From a bacterium (GTDB taxonomy: Bacteria > Bacteroidota > Bacteroidia > Cytophagales > Cyclobacteriaceae): a DNA stretch of 64,000 nucleotides. The position numbers were made by a program, and so were the translations under genes. The stretch is taken from contig JANSWY010000002.1 in assembly GCA_024743255.1 (NCBI GenBank), positions 248,001-312,000 on the forward strand, in the 5' to 3' direction. Each line of letters begins with the position of its first letter. The first letter of the stretch is position 1. The notes beneath the pieces were generated by a model, which was not told where the DNA came from, did no database searches, and saw only the letters and a list, made by a program, of their open reading frames with translations. Shown here piece by piece: positions 7,743 through 16,435 of the stretch.

Positions 7743-8159
7743 CTACGCACAGTTTGCACAAGTACCATCAACGATCAAATTCACACTTTCAATCTGGTAA
7801 CCAGTTGGAATTGAAACCATTGGAACCTCACGATCATCAAAACATTCGATCTGACCGCAATTATTGCATTTAAAGTGGATATGATTATGATGATGATTGT
7901 GTGGTTCACATGTATCGTGACACAAACCGTAAGTTGCAGTTCCCTGATTATTAGGGATTTTATGAATGATGCCAGATTCTAAAAAGCTATTGAGTGTTCT
8001 GTAAAGAGTCACTCTATCATACTGATCAAATTCACCTTCCAAATCACTTTGAGAAAGTGCACTTTTGGAATTTAAAAACTGGTTCATCACATCAATTCTG
8101 CAATCTGTGATACGCAGCTTATGGTTTTTCAGAATGTTTTTTATCGTTTTTACTGACAT
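7743..8159 (-). CDS. zur: Fur-family metalloregulator, probably Zur
   Basis: A 138-residue Fur-family repressor; the ATG at 8159 is chosen over an upstream TTG. The winged-helix recognition segment is DRVTLYRTLNSFLESGIIHK (48-67). The dimer domain has a His-rich stretch (HNHHHNHIH, 87-95), then CNNC (98-101) and a C-terminal CANC (134-137), the usual structural zinc site. Fur-family members repress uptake genes when their metal is plentiful. The neighbours (TonB receptor, two COG0523 proteins, His-rich lipoproteins) point to zinc rather than iron. It is probably self-regulated: a perfect palindromic operator lies between the -33 and -7 elements of its own promoter. Zur is the most likely identity, Fur or a peroxide sensor less so. 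Confidence 0.85.
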   Translation of the reverse strand: MSVKTIKNILKNHKLRITDCRIDVMNQFLNSKSALSQSDLEGEFDQYDRVTLYRTLNSFLESGIIHKIPNNQGTATYGLCHDTCEPHNHHHNHIHFKCNNCGQIECFDDREVPMVSIPTGYQIESVNLIVDGTCANCA

Positions 8160-8163
8160 CTTG

Positions 8164-8200
8164 CAAAGATAGCTAAATTGCAACTTAATTGCATCAAAAA
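8164..8200 (-). promoter_or_regulatory. Promoter of zur-TonB receptor with operator between its elements
   Basis: On the minus strand TTTTTG (8195-8200) and TATCTTTG (8164-8171, perfect -7) are separated by 23 nt. The spacer is filled by the palindrome TGCAACTTAATTGCA (8179-8193), a perfect TGCAA-N5-TTGCA site. The -7 element ends only 4 nt before the ATG at 8159, so the mRNA should start at or next to the start codon (leaderless or nearly so). Confidence 0.65.
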
Positions 8201-8203
8201 TAT

Positions 8204-9427
8204 TTATATAGGCCAGTCATCTTCATACTCATTCCCAGCCTCGTAACCTGCAATTTCATAATCTGTAAGTAGGCAACTATCCAAATCTGCGGTAATCTTC
8301 TCCTTATCCATATCCTGGCCAATAAAAACCAATTCGTTTTGCCTGTCTCCCCATTTACTATCCCACTTGGCCTGAATCTCTTGTTGGTTTTCCAAATATG
8401 ATTCACTCATCGCTCTTTGCTTCATAGAAACACTTGCCCACCATCTCCCATAAACTTCTGCCTTAAGAGAACCTCCAGCCTGACTCCATAGAATTGCACT
8501 TTCAGGTCTGGAAACAAGCCAAAATATACCTTTACTTCTGATAACTGATGTTGGAAAATCTCTGCTCACATATTCTAAAAACCTATTAGGATGAAATGGA
8601 CGTGGATTTCGATATACAAATGACCCTATACCATACTCTTCAGTTTCCGGGCTGTGAGCAATTCCTTTCTGAGCCAGTTCGAGTTCCTTTTGCCATCCGG
8701 CAGATTGCTCTGCTTCATCATAATCAAACAGACCAGTATTCAGTATTTCTTTTGGATTAATCTCACTGTGACTTGTTTCTATGATTTTAGCCGTTGGATT
8801 TAGTTTAAACAAGGTCTTTTTCAAGAGTCCTAAATGTTCCTTGGTAACAAGATCCGTTTTATTAAGAATTATAACATTTGCAAACTCTACCTGGTCCGTT
8901 AGCAGATTTACAATTGATCTGTCATCCGCATCATCATCTGTCATGTCTCTGTCAAGAATGGTATCAGTACTACCAAAATCTTTAAAGAAATTGAGGGCAT
9001 CAACAACCGTAACCATTGTGTCCAATGTACAAAGCTTGGTAAGGTCATACAGCTCATCTCCGGTGGCAAAAGAAAATGTCTGGGCAACAGGAACTGGTTC
9101 AGAAATACCAGTACTTTCGATCAACAAATAGTCGAACCTATTCATTTTTGCCAGTTTCTCTACTTCAATCATCAAGTCTTCACGAAGCGTGCAACAGATA
9201 CAACCATTGCTCATTTCAACTAGTTTTTCATCTGTTCTTGATAGCTGTGAACCATTGGCAACTAGTTTTTCGTCAATGTTAACCTCACTCATGTCGTTCA
9301 CTATAACCGCTACCTTCAGACCAGACTTATTATTTAATACATGATTCAATAAAGTAGTCTTACCGGCTCCAAGAAAACCGCTTAAGACTGTCACTGGAAG
9401 TTTATTTTTCTTTTTAAAAAAGTTCAT
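8204..9427 (-). CDS. COG0523 GTPase, putative zinc metallochaperone (ZigA-like)
   Basis: A 407-residue member of the longer, ZigA-like COG0523 branch. Walker A is GFLGAGKT (17-24), the CxCC metal site is CICC (76-79), and G4 is NKTD (189-192). An acidic insertion ([13 protein letters not shown], about 159-171) precedes the last part of the GTPase domain. The C-terminal CobW_C domain runs from about 270 to the end with the typical RSKGIFWL and NELVFIGQ segments. The protein is thought to hand zinc to selected enzymes under zinc limitation. Its ATG is one base after the stop of the His-rich lipoprotein gene, so it belongs to the operon starting at 10,625. It is only distantly similar to the shorter COG0523 protein at 3,575. 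Confidence 0.9.
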   Translation of the reverse strand: MNFFKKKNKLPVTVLSGFLGAGKTTLLNHVLNNKSGLKVAVIVNDMSEVNIDEKLVANGSQLSRTDEKLVEMSNGCICCTLREDLMIEVEKLAKMNRFDYLLIESTGISEPVPVAQTFSFATGDELYDLTKLCTLDTMVTVVDALNFFKDFGSTDTILDRDMTDDDADDRSIVNLLTDQVEFANVIILNKTDLVTKEHLGLLKKTLFKLNPTAKIIETSHSEINPKEILNTGLFDYDEAEQSAGWQKELELAQKGIAHSPETEEYGIGSFVYRNPRPFHPNRFLEYVSRDFPTSVIRSKGIFWLVSRPESAILWSQAGGSLKAEVYGRWWASVSMKQRAMSESYLENQQEIQAKWDSKWGDRQNELVFIGQDMDKEKITADLDSCLLTDYEIAGYEAGNEYEDDWPI

Positions 9428-9428
9428 A

Positions 9429-9845
9429 TCAAGGTTTTGTGTATTGATCTATAAATTTTTGAGCTCTGGATTCTAATCTTACTATTGTTTCTTTCAGATG
9501 TGTTTGTACTTCCAGGTTCATTTCAGGGGTAAGCTCTACTGGTGGCTCATTATGATGATGTCCGTGGTGATCGTGATCATCACCATGTTGGTGGCCAGGA
9601 GGCTCTACAACCATTAATTTCCAGACCTCAAACTCTTCTTTCAGGATGATAATTGAATCCAAAGGCACTTGAGTAGAGTCAGATCTTGAAGCTGATTCTA
9701 GAACTGAAAGCTTTTCAACAAACTGATTTGATGTCTTTATTGCCAGGTCATGCTCTGCTTTGCATTTCGCAATGATTTCCTGATTTTGATCGGTTGAGCA
9801 TTGGTAATATACGAGAGCAAAAAATATGAGAATTATTCTTTTCAT
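9429..9845 (-). CDS. His-rich lipoprotein of the metal operon
   Basis: A 138-residue lipoprotein (YYQC, Cys16). Most of the chain looks helical, and in the middle is a metal-binding type cluster [14 protein letters not shown] (85-98) with eight histidines. The start overlaps the stop of the previous gene by 4 nt (ATGA), which means tight translational coupling. It probably binds zinc in the periplasm and passes it to or from a membrane component, but there is no named family I can assign. It lies between a DUF3299-like protein and a ZigA-like GTPase in an operon with a Zur-like operator. Confidence 0.82.
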   Translation of the reverse strand: MKRIILIFFALVYYQCSTDQNQEIIAKCKAEHDLAIKTSNQFVEKLSVLESASRSDSTQVPLDSIIILKEEFEVWKLMVVEPPGHQHGDDHDHHGHHHNEPPVELTPEMNLEVQTHLKETIVRLESRAQKFIDQYTKP

Positions 9846-10258
9846 TTTTCAATAATTTCAGCATCAACAAGCATAAATACCAGGTGCTCATAATCATATT
9901 TATTCAGCTTCAACTTCCCTTTAACTGAGACCAACTGATCCGCTTTCAAACCTCTATGTTTCGATCTTAATTCTATTTCCGCAACAGTTTCCGGCCCTGC
10001 ACCACCACAGAAAAAACAGGAGGCAAAAGTGTTCTTAGAAATGACTATAGTACTTCCCTCAATTTCCATTGGAATGTAATAACCCGTTAAAGTGATTGTA
10101 GTTCCATCTTGTTTCAAAAGAGCCTGGTCAAATATTGGGATTTCGATCTTTGTTTCGTATTCATCTGACCATTCCCATTTGAACCTGGTATTTTCGAAAA
10201 GCTCCCAACCAGAGATATTAAGAGCTACCCACAAGCATAGACTATTTACCAGCACCAT
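9842..10258 (-). CDS. DUF3299-like exported protein with a CxxC motif
   Basis: A 138-residue protein with an N-terminal hydrophobic segment (about 1-17) that would act as a signal or anchor. The rest resembles the OB-like layout of DUF3299: a first strand pair TLTGYYIPMEIEG, a cysteine motif FASCFFCGG (Cys81, Cys84), then VKGKLKLNKYDYEHLVFMLVDAEI. The CxxC could bind metal or take part in a thiol exchange. The start overlaps the preceding MerC-domain gene by 17 nt, and the stop overlaps the next gene by 4 nt. The DUF3299 relation is my reading from sequence pattern and is not certain. Confidence 0.72.
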   Translation of the reverse strand: MVLVNSLCLWVALNISGWELFENTRFKWEWSDEYETKIEIPIFDQALLKQDGTTITLTGYYIPMEIEGSTIVISKNTFASCFFCGGAGPETVAEIELRSKHRGLKADQLVSVKGKLKLNKYDYEHLVFMLVDAEIIEK

Positions 10259-10625
10259 ATCTTGATTGTTTTACATTTTCATAGTGCGCATAAATGATTA
10301 CGAAGGAACCCAGCAAAGTAACGATTGTTGCTAACCAGGTAAATGAAATCATTTCACCATTTATCAATAACATCAATCCTGAGATGAATAGTATTGGAAC
10401 AAAACTCTTCTTATGTCTTATATAGCCGGTAGTAAAAGTGACAGCCCCAATTATAGCAGCAAGCGAAAGAATTAGTGTTTCAAGCCATTCAATTTCCAAC
10501 AGCATGCCAGTTGATGTAGACCCAAAAATTAGAAATAATGGTAAAAGAGCACAATGCACAATACAAACTGAGGAAGTGCAAATTCCGATTTTGTCTAGTA
10601 GAAATTTATAACGCGTGCTAGTCAT
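10242..10625 (-). CDS. MerC-domain inner-membrane protein
   Basis: A 127-residue membrane protein with four predicted transmembrane helices. The first helix contains the MerC signature: GICTSSVCIVHCALLP, with Cys16, Cys21, His24 and Cys25. I start it at the ATG at 10625, not at a TTG two codons upstream. MerC proteins carry Hg(II) across the inner membrane in mercury operons, but there is no merA, merR or merP here. Stand-alone MerC-domain proteins occur in Bacteroidota zinc loci, and the operator-like site upstream suggests that this one responds to zinc shortage. It is the first gene of a four-gene operon. Confidence 0.82.
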   Translation of the reverse strand: MTSTRYKFLLDKIGICTSSVCIVHCALLPLFLIFGSTSTGMLLEIEWLETLILSLAAIIGAVTFTTGYIRHKKSFVPILFISGLMLLINGEMISFTWLATIVTLLGSFVIIYAHYENVKQSRYGAGK

Positions 10626-10646
10626 GTACAATTTGAATAAGTATTA

Positions 10647-10689
10647 CGCAATTTTATTACATAAACTTATTAATTGCAATCTTGTTGCA
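10647..10689 (-). promoter_or_regulatory. Zur-like operators upstream of the MerC operon
   Basis: TGCAATCTTGTTGCA (10675-10689) is a perfect TGCAA-N5-TTGCA palindrome. A weaker copy CGCAATTTTATTACA (10647-10661) lies 28 nt away. Between them is a possible -7 element TAAGTTTA (10662-10669, 7 of 8, minus strand). The strong site is 50 nt upstream of the ATG at 10625. Confidence 0.55.
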
Positions 10690-10710
10690 TAAAGTATTGA
10701 GTTTGACTAC

Positions 10711-10742
10711 AAATAAAAAAAACCCGAAGCTAATGCTACGGG
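10711..10742 (-). terminator. Intrinsic terminator after the 10,783-11,190 gene
   Basis: An 8-bp stem CCCGAAGC/GCTACGGG with one mismatch and a TAAT loop, followed on the minus strand by eight Ts. It isolates the MerC operon from upstream transcription. Confidence 0.75.
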
Positions 10743-10782
10743 CTTAAACCAACTTTATCATGAAAACACTTATGTATAATCT

Positions 10783-11190
10783 TTAGGCAACCATTTTGCT
10801 GCCATTATGTCCTACCTTAGGTTCGATTTCCTTTTGAATACACAGGTAATCGAAAAATGCTTTTTTAATTTCTGGCTTTAATTGACCCCAGACTGCTTTG
10901 AGTGGTTGTAGACTCATGTACTTCAATTTTCCTTTCTCCACTTCCGTCTTCATCTTCATCCATGTGAAGCTGTCAAACAATGACGGTTTCTCCTCTAACA
11001 TTTCGTCTATCTCGATAATTTTATCAGCAATAGCGATCATTGCCTTACCTAGTTGAGGTCTCTCAAGTTTAAGTTCATACTCACATGTGGTTGAGTTTAA
11101 CTTAATACTGTCAACTGCCTGAAAGTCTTTTTTGACTTTCTTGTAGATTAGATTGAGCTCGTCAATACTATTTGAAGATAAAACTATCAT
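10783..11190 (-). CDS. Hypothetical cytoplasmic protein, mostly helical
   Basis: A 135-residue protein with no signal peptide or membrane segment. It starts with an ATG at 11190 and is followed by a clear terminator, so it is a single-gene transcript. The sequence is rich in Lys, Glu and Leu and looks helical, with a short region EIDEMLEEKPSLFDSFTW in the middle and a conserved-looking stretch LKPEIKKAFFDYLCIQKE near the end. I do not recognise a family. No link to the metal locus is seen other than position. Confidence 0.7.
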   Translation of the reverse strand: MIVLSSNSIDELNLIYKKVKKDFQAVDSIKLNSTTCEYELKLERPQLGKAMIAIADKIIEIDEMLEEKPSLFDSFTWMKMKTEVEKGKLKYMSLQPLKAVWGQLKPEIKKAFFDYLCIQKEIEPKVGHNGSKMVA

Positions 11191-11356
11191 AGCTGTCTGA
11201 TGTGTGTTTTAATAATCTATGTTCCAAAAACCATTGTAAACATATGACTTAAAAACCACATTCACAGCTCACAGAGGCTGGTTTTCGATGAATGGGTTGA
11301 TTTGTTCTATGAACTTATCAAATTTCTCGAATTCTTATAGCAACTAATTAATTGCA

Positions 11357-11390
11357 TAAAAAAAGGCCCTGTTTTAGCAGGGCCTTTTTA
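11357..11390 (-). terminator. Bidirectional intrinsic terminator after the gyrA-TPR operon
   Basis: A 7-bp stem GGCCCTG/CAGGGCC (11365-11371 with 11378-11384) extended by an A-run and a T-run, so it can work in both directions. It lies 20 nt after the TPR gene. Confidence 0.85.
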
Positions 11391-11409
11391 TTACTATATA
11401 AAGAATAAC

Positions 11410-12663
11410 TTAATCTTCTTCAACTAAGCCTAGAGATTCTAATTTTTGAGTAATCTCCTTTAACTTATCGTTCTTTTTCATTCTTGTGTAGTACTGCTCA
11501 AGTGCAAATAGTACGTCTGCGTCTTCTGGAGCAATTCTGTAAGCCTCTTCCATTAATGGTAATGCTTGCTCAAGGTATTTCATTGCATCAGCTTCATACT
11601 TAGCTTTATTCTTGTTGTAATCTCTGATACCCATTGCGTTAAGTTCATTGCTCAATCTAACAGCTTTCTCGTTGTAGCTAATTGAGTAATTGAAAAATGC
11701 TGTAACATTTTCAGGGTCCAACTCAGTTACTTTCTTATAGGCTTGCTGAGCTTCATCACCATATTTTACAATAAGATCTTGATCTGGCTCGTCCTTTTTC
11801 TTTTCAGCTGCTGAAAGTCTATCATATAGTAAACCCTTTTTCAATACAAGAATAGAATTCTCTGGTTCTGCCTCAATAGCTGTATTAATTTTCTCAATTG
11901 CTTCCTGTACTTTGTTATTACCAATTAGTATATCAATTTCGATTTTACCGATTTCTGTATTATTGTCACCCAACACACCCTTTGCTTCTTCGATAGTTTT
12001 CAAAGCTGCATCAGTGTCCTTTAATCCATCTTTTTCAACAGAAATTAAAGCTTTGTAATAGTCCTCAGTAGGCTTTAAGTCAACCAATTTGCGATAGTTT
12101 CTTTGTGCAGCCTCGTAATCTTTAATATCTGAAGCAGCTGATCCAGCATATAAGTATCCAGTAGTATCTTCTGGCTTCACAAGTGAAGTGTATTCGAAAA
12201 CTTTTACAGCTTCCTCCATGTTTCCATCATTGTAGTGACCTACACCTTCGTTTAATAATGTTCCCCAAAGGTTTCCAACTTCGATGAAAGAATTTCCACC
12301 ATAAGTATCAGAATCTCCACCAAGTTCAGAAGACTTATTGAAAGCTTCTCCTGCATTCTTGATAGCATCTCCTTTCGAAATATTTTCGAACTCATTAGAA
12401 CTATTATAAATGAATTTGTAAACCATTCCTCTTAGGTACCAAGTTCTGGATTTGGTCATTGTTTTTTCATGCGTAGCTGCTAAATCAACAATCTCTAATG
12501 CAGTTGTCAATTCCTCAGCGCTTAATTCACTTTGAGTTCCTTTCGTTACGATTGTCTCAGCTTTAGTTAAGTTAGGCTTCTTCTGCTTTTCTTTCTTCTG
12601 AGCGAAAGACTCTCCGGCAAACAAAACTGTTACCGCTAAAAGTAAAATCTTAATCTTTCTCAT
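11410..12663 (-). CDS. Exported TPR-repeat protein, co-transcribed with gyrA
   Basis: A 417-residue protein with a signal peptide ending at ESFA-Q (residue 21). A Lys-rich segment follows and then several tetratricopeptide-like repeats (about 160-400, for example EAVKVFEYTSLVKPEDTTGYLYAGSAA split over two helices, and YKKVTELDPENVTAFFNYSI). TPR domains are protein-interaction scaffolds. The gene starts 23 nt after gyrA and shares its transcript, and a strong terminator follows. The pairing with gyrA is a genomic habit and does not imply a role in topology. Confidence 0.82.
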   Translation of the reverse strand: MRKIKILLLAVTVLFAGESFAQKKEKQKKPNLTKAETIVTKGTQSELSAEELTTALEIVDLAATHEKTMTKSRTWYLRGMVYKFIYNSSNEFENISKGDAIKNAGEAFNKSSELGGDSDTYGGNSFIEVGNLWGTLLNEGVGHYNDGNMEEAVKVFEYTSLVKPEDTTGYLYAGSAASDIKDYEAAQRNYRKLVDLKPTEDYYKALISVEKDGLKDTDAALKTIEEAKGVLGDNNTEIGKIEIDILIGNNKVQEAIEKINTAIEAEPENSILVLKKGLLYDRLSAAEKKKDEPDQDLIVKYGDEAQQAYKKVTELDPENVTAFFNYSISYNEKAVRLSNELNAMGIRDYNKNKAKYEADAMKYLEQALPLMEEAYRIAPEDADVLFALEQYYTRMKKNDKLKEITQKLESLGLVEED

Positions 12664-12686
12664 GTTATCTACTCGTTTAAAGGTTG

Positions 12687-15266
12687 TTATTCGTCGTTAG
12701 GTTTATCTTCGTTAGGTTCTTCGTTTTTAGATTCTGCATCACCAGAATTTTCTGTAGACTCATTATTTTCCTGATCTTCAAGATCCTCTTCTCCTTCGAT
12801 TCTTTCAATTTTCTCAACAGAAGAGATTTCATCGGTATCATTCAATTTAATTAATCTAACACCTTGGGTTGCTCGTCCCATTACTCTCAGTGTATCAACA
12901 GCCAATCGAATGGTAATTCCACTCTTATTGATAATCATAAGATCGTCTGTATCAACTACTTCCTTAATGGAAACTAGCTTTCCGGTTTTATCAGTAATGC
13001 TTAGTGTTTTAACGCCTTTACCACCTCTTTTGGTGATTCTGTATTCCGAGATCTCAGAGCGTTTACCGTATCCTTTTTCGGATACAACCAGTAGCGTGGC
13101 TTCTTCTCTACTTACACATACCATGCCAATAACCTCTTCATCACTGTCGAGGTAGATTCCTCTAACTCCGGCAGCAGTCCTTCCCATCGGTCTTACATCA
13201 GTCTCCTGGAAGTGAATTGCTCTACCAGAATCTGTTGCAATAATGATGTGGTTATTCCCGTTTGTCAGCTTGATATCCAGCAACTTATCACCTTCATTGA
13301 TAGTGATTGCATTGATACCATTTTGTCTTGGTCTGGAGTATGCTTCAAGAGATGTTTTCTTGATGGTACCTCGTTTAGTACACATCACTAAATAATTATT
13401 ATTAATGTAATCCTCATCTTTCAGAGTTTTTACATTTATAACCGCTCTCACCTTATCTTCAGACTCAATGTTGATTAGGTTTTGAATGGCTCTTCCTTTA
13501 GAAGTTTTGTTTCCTTCAGGAATCTCCCAAACTTTCTTCCAGAATACCTTACCAAACTCAGTAAAGATCAATAAGTAATTGTGAGCAGTAGCAATGAATA
13601 AGTGCTCAGTGAAGTCACTGTCCTTTGTGGAAACACCTTTACTTCCTACTCCTCCTCTACCTTGAGTTCTATATTCTGCAAGTGGAGTTCTTTTAATATA
13701 TCCTTCATGAGAAATAGTGATTACCATTTCTTCATCAGGGATCATATCTTCTACTGTGAAATCATCAGCAGCATGTTCGATATCGGTTCTTCTTTCATCA
13801 CCGTATCTATCCTGAACCTCAAGTAGTTCATCCTTGATGATTCCCATTCTCATTGGTTCATTAGCAAGGATCTCTTTCAAGTGCTCAATTAATTTCTTAA
13901 TTTCTTCGTATTCCTTTAAGATTTTCTCGCGCTCAAGACCTGTTAAACGCTGTAATCTCATTTCGAGAATTGCCTTTGCCTGAATTTCAGAGAGTTCGAA
14001 TTTCTCCATTAATCCAGTTTTCGCAATTTCTGGGTCTCTCGACTCTCTAATCAACTGAATTACTTCATCCAGATTATCAAGTGCAATAAGGTAACCTTCT
14101 AGAATATGAGCTCTTTTTTCAGCTTCTGCAAGTTCGAACTCTGTTCTTCTAATTACTACCTCATGTCTATGATCAACATAATTTGCGATCATATCCTTCA
14201 GGTTCAACTGTTGTGGTCTGCCTTTTACAAGTGCAATATTGTTGACACTGAATGAAGATTGAAGTTGAGTATATCTGTAAAGGTTATTCAATACGATATT
14301 TGGAATAGCATCTTTCTTAAGATCATAAACTACTCTTAGTCCATGTCTGTCAGACTCATCCCTGATATCAGAAATTCCTTCTATTTTCTTTTCATTGATT
14401 AACTGAGCCGTTTTCTCAATCATGGATGCTTTATTAACCATGAAAGGAATCTCGGTAACAATGATTTGTTCTTTACCAGTTTTGGTTACATCGAAATGAG
14501 CTTTAGATCTAATGACTATTCTACCTCTACCTGTTTCAAATGCTGACTTAACACCTTGATAACCATAGATTGTACCTCCAGTAGGAAAATCTGGTGCAGT
14601 GATATGAGTCATTAACTCAGGAATTTCAATATCGTTATTATCGATATAAGCAGTTATTCCATTTACAACTTCCGTTAAGTTGTGAGGCGCCATATTAGTG
14701 GCCATACCTACTGCAATTCCACTTGCCCCATTCAGTAACAAATTGGGTAGTTTACCCGGTAGAACTGTGGGTTCTTTCAATGAATCATCAAAATTGGGTT
14801 GAAAATCAACCGTATTTTTGTTGATATCTGTCAATAGTTCTTCAGCAATTCTCTTAAGCCTTGCCTCAGTATACCTCATTGCTGCAGGTGAATCGCCATC
14901 AACGGAACCAAAGTTTCCCTGGCCATCAACAAGCGGATAACGTAATGACCATTCCTGGGCCATTCTCACCATGGTATCATAAACTGATGAATCACCGTGT
15001 GGGTGATACTTACCAAGTACCTCTCCTACTATTCTTGCTGATTTTTTATATGATCTATTCCAGTTAACCCCAAGTTCCTGCATACCGTAAAGCACTCTTC
15101 TGTGTACAGGTTTAAGCCCGTCCCGTACATCTGGAAGTGCTCTGGACACGATTACAGACATTGAATAATCAATGTATGCACCACGCATCTCATCTTCGAT
15201 ATTAATTGGGATTATGTTCTGATTAGAAAATTCTGTTCCTTCTTCTGGATTGTCTCCTTCTGCCAT
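12687..15266 (-). CDS. gyrA: DNA gyrase subunit A
   Basis: An 859-residue type IIA topoisomerase subunit that, with GyrB, introduces negative supercoils. The winged-helix and tower domains fill the first 500 residues. The catalytic tyrosine is Tyr132 in AAMRYTEAR. The quinolone-resistance region reads [12 protein letters not shown], with Ser93 and Asp97 at the positions of E. coli Ser83 and Asp87, so it has the susceptible-type residues. The C-terminal beta-pinwheel begins near residue 515 and carries a GyrA-box variant QGRGGVG, which marks it as gyrase and not ParC. The last 45 residues are an acidic tail of Glu, Asp and Asn, common in this phylum. A downstream TPR gene is co-transcribed. 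Confidence 0.97.
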   Translation of the reverse strand: MAEGDNPEEGTEFSNQNIIPINIEDEMRGAYIDYSMSVIVSRALPDVRDGLKPVHRRVLYGMQELGVNWNRSYKKSARIVGEVLGKYHPHGDSSVYDTMVRMAQEWSLRYPLVDGQGNFGSVDGDSPAAMRYTEARLKRIAEELLTDINKNTVDFQPNFDDSLKEPTVLPGKLPNLLLNGASGIAVGMATNMAPHNLTEVVNGITAYIDNNDIEIPELMTHITAPDFPTGGTIYGYQGVKSAFETGRGRIVIRSKAHFDVTKTGKEQIIVTEIPFMVNKASMIEKTAQLINEKKIEGISDIRDESDRHGLRVVYDLKKDAIPNIVLNNLYRYTQLQSSFSVNNIALVKGRPQQLNLKDMIANYVDHRHEVVIRRTEFELAEAEKRAHILEGYLIALDNLDEVIQLIRESRDPEIAKTGLMEKFELSEIQAKAILEMRLQRLTGLEREKILKEYEEIKKLIEHLKEILANEPMRMGIIKDELLEVQDRYGDERRTDIEHAADDFTVEDMIPDEEMVITISHEGYIKRTPLAEYRTQGRGGVGSKGVSTKDSDFTEHLFIATAHNYLLIFTEFGKVFWKKVWEIPEGNKTSKGRAIQNLINIESEDKVRAVINVKTLKDEDYINNNYLVMCTKRGTIKKTSLEAYSRPRQNGINAITINEGDKLLDIKLTNGNNHIIIATDSGRAIHFQETDVRPMGRTAAGVRGIYLDSDEEVIGMVCVSREEATLLVVSEKGYGKRSEISEYRITKRGGKGVKTLSITDKTGKLVSIKEVVDTDDLMIINKSGITIRLAVDTLRVMGRATQGVRLIKLNDTDEISSVEKIERIEGEEDLEDQENNESTENSGDAESKNEEPNEDKPNDE

Positions 15267-15335
15267 AATAATTATCTAAAATAACAAGGCGCAATTTAAT
15301 GAAATTTAGGAATTAACACTCAGTTAATTTGAGGT

Positions 15336-16415
15336 TTAATAAGGGTTTATTTTCTTCTTATTTCGTCCCTTATTTCTGAACAGTTTTCTGTGGTTCTCGC
15401 CTACCTTTGGATTTTGTCTTTTCCAGAAAGGTTGACCCCTAACTTCCATCCTTCTACCAGTCTTTGGATCAGTCAAAACGTGCTTTAACTGAATGTGATC
15501 TGCCTTCATCGGAGACCTTGGAATTTCCGGGTAATTAAAGCTAAAACCTATCTGTAATTGAAAGGATGGATAAGCGTGCCTTATGGTAGGTCCAGCAGGC
15601 ATTGCTACAGAAAATGAGCGGATATCGATACTTGGTCTCAGTGTGACCCTGAAGTACTCAGACCAGTTATCTTCAATGGTAACTCCTATGTTTGTAAATA
15701 TTCCACGAGTTATTGCTCCGGTATTGAATTCTTGTCCAGCATTAATTCTTCCTAATTGAATCTCAGCAGCAAATGAATAATTCCACCAGTTATAAAACTT
15801 GTACCCTATGTACCCATAATACCTCCAATAGTTGGTTGATTTGAAATCAGTTTTATATTCTCTTATCTGTGTGTCTAATAAGGTAGGTTTTAGTTTTCGC
15901 ACCCAATGTTTTTCGTATTGTACACCTCCACCAATTCTAATATCAGCAATGTTATAATGTAATGATAGATTAACAGGAATACCGTGTCCATATCCGACAT
16001 AGCTAAGGCCCAAAGAATCTGCGTTGAAAACCTGAGTTTGACTTCTCAATAGCGGATTATTTACAGGATTTGGCAATCTATTGAATGGTACTTCAAATAC
16101 ATTTTGGTTAATAATAGAATCTATTCTAATTGGGTTGTTAAACCAATTAGTAGTTCCCTGAATTAATGTTGTTGAAGGTGGTTCTCCATTATTTGGAGTT
16201 AATAATAATTCTTGCGGAGTTTGTATAAGGTAATATCCATCCAAATCATGGGAATATCTTGTAATGGCATATCCTGTAGAGAAGTTTATTGAGAAAGCAT
16301 TAAGTACTTTCCGTACAGGACTTCTATAGATCCCATCCGAATCCTGGGCTTGTACTATTCCCAATTGGGAAATACATAGCATAACACACAACCAGTATTT
16401 CAGTTTCAGGTTCAA
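15336..16415 (-). CDS. Outer-membrane beta-barrel protein with a basic C-terminal tail (TTG start)
   Basis: A 359-residue protein. The only start that keeps a full signal peptide (MNLKLKYWLCVMLCISQLG...) is a TTG at 16415; an in-frame stop lies just upstream, and the next ATG would cut into the signal. The mature part has alternating strands typical of a small barrel (YWRYYGYIGYKFYNWWNYSF, FQLQIGFSFNYPEI). After the last strand there are about 65 more residues rich in Lys, Arg and His, ending RNKGRNKKKINPY. A barrel normally ends at its last strand, so this tail is unusual. The gene follows the FKBP lipoprotein gene by 20 nt and they likely share a transcript. Confidence 0.8.
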   Translation of the reverse strand: MNLKLKYWLCVMLCISQLGIVQAQDSDGIYRSPVRKVLNAFSINFSTGYAITRYSHDLDGYYLIQTPQELLLTPNNGEPPSTTLIQGTTNWFNNPIRIDSIINQNVFEVPFNRLPNPVNNPLLRSQTQVFNADSLGLSYVGYGHGIPVNLSLHYNIADIRIGGGVQYEKHWVRKLKPTLLDTQIREYKTDFKSTNYWRYYGYIGYKFYNWWNYSFAAEIQLGRINAGQEFNTGAITRGIFTNIGVTIEDNWSEYFRVTLRPSIDIRSFSVAMPAGPTIRHAYPSFQLQIGFSFNYPEIPRSPMKADHIQLKHVLTDPKTGRRMEVRGQPFWKRQNPKVGENHRKLFRNKGRNKKKINPY

Positions 16416-16435
16416 AGATCGGATTAGTTAGTAGT

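Noticed and set aside
10242-10625. Mercury resistance operon
   Set aside because: A MerC domain is present but no merR, merT, merP or merA, and the context is zinc.
11340-11356. Possible Zur site near AATTAATTGCATAA
   Set aside because: Only one half-site of the palindrome is present and the spacing of the other arm is wrong.
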